Shown here: piece after piece, positions 11,801-23,800 of the stretch
Numbering within the stretch: position 1 is the first letter of the stretch
Layout: every line of letters starts with the position of its first letter
Source: Hormiphora californensis
Taxonomy: Eukaryota > Ctenophora > Tentaculata > Cydippida > Pleurobrachiidae
Length of the DNA: 64,000 nt
Direction of reading: 5' to 3'
Assembly: GCA_020137815.1 (NCBI GenBank)
Contig: CM035361.1
Location: 4,668,617 to 4,732,616, forward strand
Notes under the pieces: generated by a model
Database searches by the model: none
What the model saw: the letters and a program-made list of their open reading frames with translations, nothing else
What the model was told of the DNA's origin: nothing
Made by a program: the position numbers and the translations under genes

Positions 11801-14800
11801 GGAAGGAACACTGTCTTACTAGCTGGTGTACCCGACTCCACCAACGAGACCCAGAAACAGCTGGAGAACAAGGTTGTCACCGCCCTCAAGCTCGCTGACC
11901 CCACTATCAGACCAGAACACCTTGGTATCGTACATCGGAACAAGGCAAGGCCTGCTGGTCGGACGGTTACAGTCGTCTTCAACCGTGCCCGACAGAAAGA
12001 CACCGTGATGAGGAAACAGGGTAGAAACAAGATGAAGAGGATTAACTGTTCGGAGACCTGCCCACCTACTTGTACTGACCACCGGGGAGTTGCAGCAATG
12101 CACAGACTATCACCAGCCCTGGCTGATCGCAAGAAGGAAATTGAGAATTTACCGAGTGTTGAATGGGTGTGCTTTTCAGGCCACCGTCTTTTTACAGTGT
12201 GCTATGACAAAGACAAAATTAAACACAACGTAATCCGAGCAAGTGATCTTGAAATGGATTAGTTGGCAGTGAATTTCTGTGTGTTAAGGAATGTGTTTTA
12301 TTGGAATGTGCGTGAGAATAATTCTCTACCTCCTGCACACATTTTTTCTTAAACTTGCTGTTAACTTCCCTATTTTACCTCCTTTACCTGTTTTTTAATA
12401 CCCCTGTTTTTACCCTCTAGTTACCTACTCTTCCTTTTTGACCCATTTATCCATTTTTAATCCCACTAACAATCATTCTCTCTCTCTCCATTACTGCATG
12501 TCTGTTATGTTTTCATCGTGTGCTGACGTGGAGGTCTGGGCTGTGGCGGTGCTCCTGTGGCGATCTACTATCTCGAGGCTGGTGTGTGTGTCTGTCTCTT
12601 ACTATGTATCAGGTATTTCAATTACCCTACTAGTTGTCTCTAACCCCTCTATTGTAAATCCTGGTCCTAGAAAACTCAAAGTTATCTTTGCCAATGTTCA
12701 GGGTTTGGTTAGTCCTGGTCATGTTGGATCAGCTGACCCTCCCCTGAATATGGCCAAGGTATATGAAATTCAGGACTATGTTTACAGAAATGATATTGAT
12801 ATAGTTATTTTTAATGAGACGTGGCTAAAATCTAAAATTGATTCTTCCCTAGTTTTCCCCCGTAACTATAAAGTTTTCCGTCAAGATAGAACTGGGTACA
12901 CACACCCCCGTGACCCCAATAACCCTCTTAAGTTTAGGGAAAATGGGGGTGGTGTACTTATAGCCCATCGTGAGAATATTGATGTTACCAGTGTTCGTTT
13001 CTCGGGTGTTAGAGCTAGAGCCGAGTTATTAACTATCTCCCTTTCTTTCTCTTCTGGGAAGAAACTATGTGTTTCGACTTTCTACAGAGTCGGAAATTTG
13101 AGTGAGGATAATTTTCTTCAGTTTAAAGAACATTTTAATGCTATTTTCTCTCGTCGTAATGTTTGCAAGCATGTACTTGTTGGAGATCTAAACTTTCCCG
13201 GTGTAGATTGGCCTCTGTCCTATCCCCGCACCGGGATCGAAGACAGTTTTCTGCGGTACCTGCTAGATGACTTGGGGCATAGTCAAATGATTAATACCCC
13301 CACACATATTGGTGGACGTATTTTAGATCTCTGCTTTACAAATGATCCTGAGTGTGTAAATAATTTTGATATTCTTGATTCTGATGTGCTATGCTCGAGT
13401 GACCACTTTCCTTTTACTTTCAATATTAACATGGACGTGAAAAATGTGAAAGAGGACCGACGTAAAGTGTTACTATTTGATAAGGGTGATTTTGAGAGTA
13501 TATGTGCTGACTTGAGTGCCATTAACTGGACTAATGTTTTTACTGGTGACATGGAGTATAATGTTTCTGCTTTTAATTCCATCATCACTTCACTCATTGA
13601 GAAGTATATCCCCACTAAACTTGTTAAAAATATTGTCCTTCCCATTTGGTGGAGTAGCGAGTGTGAGAATGCCAGAACTAGAAAAGAGAATCTGCGTAAG
13701 CGTTATAAGAGTTCGGGTCTGAAATCTGATTATGACAATTTTAGTGCTGCTCGTTCTTATTTTAAAAATGTTTGTGATTCTAGAAGTAGAAATTGTCTTG
13801 ATATTGATGATACTGATAACATTAGTAAGAAGTTTTGGAGACAGGTGAAGGTAAACTCCAAATCTACTCGGATACCCAACATTGTTAATGATGGTGTGGT
13901 GTTCAAGTCAGATTCGGAGGGACAATCTAACTTGTTCAACCAGCACTTTGTTTCTAATTTCTCTAGTCCTAGTAACTACAATATTGAGGAGACTGTTGAA
14001 AACATTTTTGATGCTGGGGATTTAGCCTCTTATGAATTCAGTGGAAGTGAGATACACTCCGTTCTATCTGCCCTGAATGCTCGTAAGGGGCCTGGCCCTG
14101 ATGGTATCCATAGCATTGTCTTTAAAAAGTGTGCTGGTGTACTTGCATATCCCCTATCCCTGCTCTATAACCAGGCCTACTTCACTAGTGACCTCCCGTC
14201 CATCTGGAGATCCGCTAATGTAGTACCAGTCCACAAGTCAGGCGATAAAAGAGATGTTAGAAACTACAGACCTATTTCTCTTACTTGTATAGCTATGAAA
14301 GTTTTTGAGAGAATGATGAGTAACCGACTTCTTGACCTCTGTTTTGACAAGATTGATCGACGACAGCACGGTTTTCTCCCTGGGAGATCTTGTCTAAGTC
14401 AAATGATTTCTTTCACGGACACCCTCTTCCAGACTGATAACAACCGACTGACAACTGACATTATATATACCGATTACAAGAAAGCTTTTGATAGTGTCAG
14501 TCATGATATCATCTTGGAGAAGCTTACATCCAAATTTGGTATCACGGGTAAATTATTGGGTCTTATTCGTGTTTATCTTATGGGCCGTACCCAAAGAGTT
14601 GCTGTTGGAGGTAGTCTCTCATCCCCCCTGGCTGTTGCTAGTGGGGTACCACAGGGGAGTATTATCGGTCCCCTCTTGTTTGTTCTGTTTATGAATGACG
14701 TGTATGACTGTCTCGAAGGTGATTGCGAGTGTCTTGTTTATGCTGATGATGTCAAGCTCTTTAATAAAATCACTAGTTTTAGAGATCACTTAGACCTACA

Positions 14801-17800
14801 ACTCAGTATTGATAACTTGTATCGATGGTCAGTTGATAATAAGATGACTCTACACCCCCTTAAATGTAAAGTAGTTTCTATTTGTTCTTCTCGTTGTGTG
14901 CAAACCTGGGGTCAACTTCCTTTCTTTTATATGAACTATACATTGAATGGAGTTGATCTTATCGGTGTTGACTCTCAGAGAGATTTGGGTGTTTTTGTGT
15001 CACAAGATTTGTCATGGAAATATCATATAGACTTTATACTTCAGCAGTTCACTGACCGTTTCAACATGCTTCGTAGAACTGTTCACTTCATTAAGAACAT
15101 TCACCAGAGACGTATACTGTACCTCTCTCTTGTTAGGTCCCTTCTTGAGCACTGTCCCCAGGTTTGGGCCCCCACTCAGGTGGGTCTCCGTGTAAAGCTT
15201 GAGGCAGCTCAGAAGAGGGCCATCAAGTGGGTGTATTGCGTCAATCCCATTGTGAGTTGGAGTGAGGAAATATATTATCTTAACTTATCCAACATTAGTA
15301 TTCTCCCTATTCACCTTCACTTTCTCTTTAATGATCTCAAGCTGTTCTACAAAGTTATTTCGGGTATTATAAATCTTGATCTTCCCCCTTATCTCTTTCT
15401 TAAGAGCCCTACTGACATCTCTTACCGAACCCGGGCTAACCGTGACATAATTGACCTTGTCGATTTCACCACGGTTGGCTGTACTGTTCAACCTCTGAGC
15501 GCAGCCTTTAGAAACAGCTTTTTTGTCAGAACTTACCCTAAATGGAATGAACTCCCAGTCGAAATCAGACAATCATCTTCCCTTGATATTTTCTCGATTG
15601 GACTGAAGACCCGCCTATTTAAATCTATTACACCCCCTGCTCCCCCTTAACTTTCCCAGCTACTACAGACACACCACTCCAGCTCTCCTGCCTCGGACGC
15701 CGCCATTAGACCACCTCCCTCCTCTTCAGCGCACCGTTATCTTCTTCTACCAGCATGCAGTGAAGGGTTGAGAGTTGAGAACTGTTTTTATAGGTTTAAT
15801 TAAGAACAATTTTTAATAGATATTTTTACTCTGGGTGCCACCTGTTATAGTGGACTGACTCCATGTTGGTGGAGCCCGGGACGTGCGGCTTTATTTATTG
15901 ACATTTATTTATTGTATATAACGTTCTAATTTTTCCATGATAAAAAAAATGGGGGTTCCTACTATTATAATGGGGGGTCACCATGACGTAGCATATATTA
16001 CAACAAAAATGCAACCTCCCCAGGTTCAATGTCACTCGCTTCTCGGATGCAAAGAAGATTCTGGAGACTCTACCCACTAAAACAAGTGCCACGCTGGAAT
16101 TACTGGCTAGTTGTTGGGTGGCGCTCGGTGATCAGATATCTGCCCTTAGTGTGTTCGAGGAGGCGAGGTGAGCCAAGAATTTAGAAGTTGTATGGAATTA
16201 TAAATCTAGAATGTTAACAACTCCCAGCTTGGTATAATGGCCTAACATCTTACGGTGAGAGATTGCCCAGCAATCGAAAAAGAATTTCCCTCGGTGTACC
16301 CTTGTAAATTAGACGAGAAGGATCTTTGTTTTTCCACTTTTCACACTTCTATGTTTGATCAAGCTTTGTTTCCGAATTTCACACTTGCACCAGTGCTACT
16401 AAGTAAGATATCTTTAAGGAGAAGTTCAACTTCCGAGACTAATGATTGATCCAAACAATTGGTGTTTTGTTTCTCATTTCGATTAGTTCAAGCTCCAGGT
16501 AACACTTTCTCGAGTACTTTCACTAGCATCTCTTCACAGAGCAAGAGACTAATGATTGAAAAGATTTACTAGCGCGAGTATAACAATACAGCCGGATTAG
16601 CTAGATGAATAGGTTGATTAAGAAACCACGTGTTGTTAGTTTTACACCTTACTCGACACCTGCCAACAAGAGCCTAGTATATTAACCCCCCCCCCTCACT
16701 ACTCACTACCACTACCGACCACTACCGACTACCGACCACTGGAAAAGAAGAAGAAGATGAAGTTCCTGATTGTTCTACTGATCGCCCTGGCCCACGCTAA
16801 GGACGATGGACTGAAGACCATCCTTCAAAGTCCCACCAAGACCCTGGAGCTCTACAAAAAGTTCAAGGGAGAGCAGCACCTCCAGTTTAGCTCTGCCGAG
16901 GAAGGGATGAGGTTCAGGCTGTTCAAATTGAGTGCCCATTTTGTTGCCAGCGAGAATGATGTTGAGGGAGAGACCGCCCACTTCGCACTCAACATGTTCT
17001 CCACGATGGCGGAGGCTGAGAAGCAGTCCTACCTGGGGCTCAATGTTACCGGACATGAAAATGATAACGATGATGTTGCAGATGATCTCCTAGCTGAGGG
17101 AGTTTCCGCTCCCAGTGAGAAACTCTGGACGAACGAGGGAAAGGTGACACCGGTGAAAAACCAAGGTTCCTGTGGATCTTGCTGGACTTATGGAGCTGTC
17201 GGAGGTCTGGAGACGAGGTACGCTACCAAAACCGGTGTACTGAGAAACTTCGCCGAGCAGGAGTACCTTGACTGTGTCTACAGCACCCGAAACGGATGTA
17301 ATGGAGGATGGCCCGATGATTGTTACACATACTCTGCTAGATACGGACGACTGGCACCTTCCTCTTCTTACTCCTACCGTGGATATGATAGTACCTGTAA
17401 AAGGAACTTCCATAATGACGGTCTTGTAGCCGCAACGATTAACGGTAAGATATCCGTAGGAGTATCTGAGTCCCAGAACATTGCTGCACTGGCTCATGGT
17501 TCCCTTTCTATGGCTTTCCAGGCGACAACCCGGTTCTTGAGTTATTCTGGAGGAATCCTGTCAGACAACACATGCACGGGGCGAGCTAATCATGCTGTTA
17601 CTGGAGTGGGTTACACCTCTGAATATATCCTGGTTAAAAACTCCTGGGGAAGCAGTTGGGGTGATCGCGGTTTCGTCAAATTCGCCCGGGGATACCCTAG
17701 TGACTGCAAGCTGTTCGCCCACTCTAGCTACCCTGCCCTCAGTTCCACTGGATACCCAGATTCTGGGTCCGATGCCGCTACCACCTACAACCCCAAGCCG

Positions 17801-20800
17801 TGTGAGAATACCGTCAGTGGGGAGTTGTGCAGGCAGTATGATGACGCGTACAATTACTGCAAGTACGATTGGTTTAAGGAGGACTACTGCAGGAAGTATT
17901 GTACTAAGTGCAGTGACTAGTGGTACGCCATACTTTGTGACGACATGGAGTCTGGAGACATGAGCACATATGTGCTAGACAAGACTACTGCAGCTGCACT
18001 GCAGCTCCCCCTAAAGACTAGAGGAGAATATGTAGATTGTAGTTCTAATTCAAATTTATTGATTTAATAAATTATTATGCATTGAAAACTACGGGTGTTT
18101 CATGAGCCATGGTTCACTAATTTCGCTATTGGTTACTTTCAAATCATGCACTCATATGTGATGTCTCACACCCGTCGACGGAAATATGAGTATTTGAGTA
18201 TTTCATACTGACTAGGGAACCCATCAAGTTGAAGCCCCGTCGACTACGAAAATCGTGCTAAAAGGAGTTTGGGTTAATCAATCAGTGGTTTCCTGTACTG
18301 CTGCAGTATACACGCCATTTATTTATTTTAACATTTGAAGTCAGTTAGTGATTTCCTCATTCTTCTTTTTGGCAGCTGATAACAGTTTATTTGATGTAGG
18401 TTACCCAGCTGCCCTACGATGCATGATTCCTATAACAACTATAATGGCTAGGAAAAAATCAATGGGGTGTTACACTGTTACACAATCAATTTGTTGAAGC
18501 TATATATTATATTTTCTACTAGCTGGAGTATATAAGCTACGTAATGTTTCTAAACCAATATATCAAAAGTCTTATAAGTACATAGTGCTAAATAGGACAG
18601 TACTATAATAGGTACTTAGGGAACCCCTCTCTCTCTCTCTCCCCCTCTCTCTCTGACTAATCAGATACAGCTGCCTCACCTTGGATCATTGCTAGGTGGT
18701 GGACAAGTAACTCGATGCCACAACCTGTCAACTCAATTATTGAAGCATTTAGCAAAGTTTTTCTTTTTCCCCCGTCAATATTTAACACCAATCAACGCGA
18801 ACGGTGTTAGTACAATTCATTCAACTAGCACAGTTATTTATTTATTCCTTCAATGTCTCGTGGTCTAACAGATGTGTGTTCCTTTGTTTTTAACCCCTCC
18901 CCTCTCGTCACATGACCAGCCTTCCTTTGTTTTATATTTTCTAACCCACCCTGTCATATGACCACAGAAGCTTCTTATAAAAGCAACGGTGTGATGTTCG
19001 TTAACTATTACTACGTTATACTACCACTTAAAGAGGCCCTCTACTACTACAATCACCATGAGGATATTCCTGTTGATCGTTTTGGTTATTGGGGTTACAC
19101 TGGCGACTAATGATGCGATCAAATGGATCTACTTGGAGAACAAGTCCGGGACTTCTGGCTCTGGAAACTATGTTGGAGTTCCTCGGATTATGAATTATGC
19201 CGACTGGAAGGGAACTGTGTGCAAGAAGGGGTTTGGACAGAATGAGGCTGACTTCCTGTGCCGCAAGATTGGCTTCCCTGGTGGGGGAACGTTCACAACC
19301 TACGGAGATCTTGAGGGAAAGTACCAGACTTCTACACATTTATGGCAAAACTACCCAGGAAAAATTACAATTACCAACTGTAAGGCAAACGCAGTGAGAC
19401 TAAGTGATTGCAACTACCAATATGGCGGGTACTGTACAATAGACGACACTGTGGCCCTGAAGTGTAATCCCACGTGGGAGCTGGAGAAAGTGGAGTTAAA
19501 GAGGAACGTCAGCAGCACGGTTGTAAGTGGCAGCTACGGGACAGTGATCACCGCGATGAGAAATACTGCTGATGGATCCTTAAAAAGTGGCATGTATTAC
19601 CGTGGTTATGACTACTCTCCATCCACTAGGGATTTCTTCTGCAGAAAGGCAGGCTATCCTCTTGGGGCCGAGGATCATGGAACAAACGAAAACAAACGGA
19701 ATGAAAGCCTAGCGGAAGCATTCATTGGACGCCAATTTGCGTTCCCACGTGGTTGTAACTGCCCGGCAGGTACAAAGGATCTATCAGAGTGCGGCAGGTC
19801 TTATAGACCTTTTACCTATAATACACGTACATGGGAGGAAGGGGAAGTTTTATTTTGTAGGACACCAGCGCCCACACCAGCACCCACACCAGCACCCACA
19901 CCAGCACCCACACCAGCACCCACACCAGCACCCACACCAGCACCCACACCAGCACCCACACCAGCTCCCACACCAGCACCCACACCAGCACCCACACCAG
20001 CTCCCACACCAGCACCCACACCAGCACCCACACCAGCACCCACACCAGCACCCACACCAGCACCCACACCAGCACCCACACCAGCTCCCACACCAGCACC
20101 CACACCAGCACCCACACCAGCACCCACACCAGCGCCCACACCAGCACCCACACCAGCACCCACACCAGCACCAGGGCCTTGGAACTCGACGATAACCATA
20201 GAAACGGGACACGGGTTAAAATCAGCCAAGGGCACTGTCGTCCTTAAAAACCAGTACACCCTGAAGAAAAGCCTGATCTGTGGTAAAGACTTGGACCGAC
20301 ATACCGCTGATTTAATTTGTAGGGCAGCGGGACTCCGGTTTGCAGAAGCGATTGCGATCAACTACGAGATTTCTCACGACGACCGATTGGATTGCTCTTA
20401 CGTCAGGGAGAATGGCATCCAGCCGATACTGACAAATGTAAGCTGCCCCCGTAACGCTTCCTCCCTTGACTCCTGTTCTACAAGCCCAGTTGATGGTGGA
20501 GTGTGTGATGCAGACAGTGGACTACACTTGACCTGCACAGACGACATCCCTCCTTCCTCCGTGTGGGATCTAGTTGATATAACACTGGCCAGGAACCCAG
20601 GAGGAGGCCACATGCCGGAGAATGTTGTTTGGAATGGAAACTTTGGGACAGCCATCGCAACCTTGCACAGCCGTGAGAATGGAACCTTCCTGACAGGTCT
20701 GGTACCTGTCAGTGCCATGATACAAGGGAGCCCCTACTGCAACACCCAAGCCATGTGCCAGTCCATCTTGGATGCCTCGACCAGCTTCGCTGACTACAGG

Positions 20801-23800
20801 AGCACAGGAGAACTTGAGGAAAGTCACGGGAAAGGTCTCTCCTGTGGGTACATCATCAGTAATGATGTCAACTTCCTGCCTGTAACCAGTATAGATTGTG
20901 GTTGTGGAGCCGATGTCAGTATTGAGGACTGCAGGGATATCGTCGTTTCACCAGAAACCCTACTTAGTGATCCTAAGGAGGCACTCTGGGTTAACTGCTA
21001 CTAGAGGAGATCAAGCAAACATTTTAAATTTCCAAAACCATTTTGAAATAATTTGATCAAAAGTCTAGTTTATCTTATTTTTCCGAAACACAGTTACAAC
21101 CGGTTTGGTATTGAAAGCTATCTTGACTGATCCTGCATGTAATACAAGTGTAGACTGTATGTGTATGTGCGTGTACAACTTGTACGAATTGTGTTCCTGC
21201 AGAAACCCTTGGTCATCTTCAGCTTCCCTTTTCCCTCATCAGAATGTCGCTCGGCAATTTCCGCATTCGCTCGGGAGACGGCTCGGGAACAACAGGTGGT
21301 TTGCCGAGCCATGCGGCCTTGTGCGGTAAGTTTTCGGCGACCTCCTTGACTCTCCGAACCACTGGTTCGGCAAACCACCTGTTGTTACCGAACCAATCAC
21401 CGAGCCAATGCAGAAATTGCCGAGCGACATTCTGATGGGGGTTCCTGTACTCATTTCTCTTTTCCCTTGGTCAACTCCCTTTTCCCTTGGTCAACTCCCT
21501 TTTCCCTTGGTCAACCGACCCTACTAGATGTCGTTGTCGGACATTTTGGATGTTCAATTTGAGCTTAGGAAAGATATAAATGAGGATTTGAGCCATTTCC
21601 ACCGAAAATTGGCCGAATTTGAGGCAAAAACTGTTTTCCTAGCTATTTGAAACAGTTTTTGGAAAAATTCACTGCACCAAGCACGTGCAACAAAATTCAG
21701 ATTTCAGACATGAAATGGCTCTGTACAAGCCTTTTCTAACTATTCCATGTCAAAAATTTCGGTTTCGTGGACGACTTGAGGGAGATACGCGGGTGTTTCA
21801 AATTTGCAGACTGAGGCGGGCTAATTGAAACACCAAATTTGGATAGATATCACGTGGTCCTGACCCCTGAAGACAAAATAAGACATCTCAAACCACCCCA
21901 GAAATTGCCCAGGGACTGCCTCGGTACCGTAAGGTCAAAAATGTTTGGCTTTGACTTGATTTGTGGATACTGGACACACAAGGGAAAAAAGTTAAAAATT
22001 GTTTCAATAGCCAGTGGCTACCCTACTCCCCATCACCACACCACGCTTTTCTACTTTATAGAAGAACTGGGGCGATCGATAGCCCCAGTTCTTTTACGAA
22101 GATCGTAAATCTAGAGAAAACTCGATTCCCTGTCCACGTGCTGGTGATTGTGCGACGTAGAAAACTCAACAATACACCACCGAATCAGCAGGAACGCGCC
22201 AACCACCAATCTACACGTGAAATATCCACCCAATCTCCCCATCAATCCCCTTGCCCACCAACCATAACAAACCCTCAATTTGCACGTGTATTTGCATTTA
22301 GTATAGTAACTCAAAGAGACCGTGTCTCTGAGACCCCACATTCTAATATCAGCTAAACCTTACCAAGAAATAGTTGCAATTATTTCTTGGTAGGGAAATG
22401 TCAATCAGTTAGTTAGTTAGTTAATACCCTCCGTAGGTTACTGATAGTCAGTACTGGCGGTGAGTTGTCCCAGGAGAGCGTATTGAAAGAAGCCTCAATT
22501 TTACTTGATATGGGACGGAAAACGGAAGCTTTGGCGCTGGCAAGGTCCCTCAGTCCTGGGTGTAAATTCAGAGCTACAGAACTCTCGCTGTTTCTCTGTG
22601 AAATTAACATTGCCGTTTACCCAGAGGTAATAGAAACAAAAAAGAAATATAAACTGGAGATTAGTCAAAAGATCTGACTGGTGTGTGTGAGATTTCAATC
22701 TGTGTGCGACGTCTTTAGATAGGCTTGGAGATATACTTAGATCTCGAGAAACTGTCCGACTTTGACTCATTTCACAGGTTCTGGCAACGCTTGAGTCATG
22801 TACTTCTCTCTTGGTTTCATCTTTTACTCAATCCTTATACAAGCGATATCTCCGAGTGATTCATCTCTTTACCCAACATTTGACTAAGTTCTACATTTCC
22901 ACTGGACTCCCTAGCAACCAGGTTTGGATCTAAGGGAGTCCAAACTTTGTTGCTTAGCAACAACGTTTGGACTCCCTTAGCACCATCAGTTTTTACACTT
23001 AGCAACAGTTTAAAATGTATTTGTACAATGTACTGCATGCTAATGTACTTATAATCTAGGTTGAGACCCTGCACCGTTGGATACAGTTCCTAGAATCCCG
23101 AGGGGAGGTGGGTCCTGGAACACTGGACACCCTGATCACCCAGCACCACGACATGTGTGTGAGACCCGGGCACACCAATCGGAGACTATCAATAGCCGCC
23201 AGGGGAGTCCTTAGTGCAAGGTTTGGAGCTGTTTTAATGTTTGTTGTAAATCGAATTGTTATGGGACACCCGATTTTCTGGAAAAACTGTCCCCGGCAGT
23301 ATTTATTAATTATGTTATTAATTATGCTGCTAATTGTGTTATAATAATTAATTAACATCGCTTTATTTTCAGTAAAAGGAAAAGTACAGTAGTGTCGCCA
23401 GGGCTCCATCATCAAACTAACAGATCTAGCCCAGTTCTCAACACAAGCTCCGTGAGTATGATCGTAGTTTTTGTTTATACAGGGTGTTCGTTTTGGATCT
23501 TTACAAGCGTTGGCCTTCACCCAGAAAAAATTTGACAAGATCAGGTCATGAAACTTCATACTTGGACTATTCTATACCCTCATTCAAGGTTCCTGGGGGT
23601 TTTGGAGCTCTAGCACCCCGAGAAGTGTGTTTTCGGCATCAAAACTACCAGAAGGAATTTTTTGCTGGTGCTGAGACTTTGCTAAAATGTTTTTTGGGTA
23701 TTTTCTATGTCAATCCTAAAGTTTCATAGAGATTGGATGTGTTTTCGGACTCAAAATTTCGATAAAAGTGGCTGGAAAGGCTCGAAAACAGCTCAAAAAC

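Larger units (their letters stand above)
9772..15947 (+). mobile_element. Full-length CR1/Jockey-like LINE with 14-bp target duplication
   Basis: The element carries a 5' leader, ORF1, ORF2 and a 3' tail ending in TGATAAAAAAAA. It is flanked by AATGGGGGTTCCTA at 9758-9771 and 15948-15961, a 14-bp target-site duplication that fixes both ends. It sits in the intron between TPR-gene exons at 9612 and 16024, same strand. Without the 1.48-kb insertion in ORF1 it would be about 4.7 kb. Confidence 0.9.

Noticed and set aside
19812-20361. Antisense frames over the (PTPA)n array
   Set aside because: Stop-free only because of the 12-bp repeat; the plus frame has signal peptide and SRCR domains.
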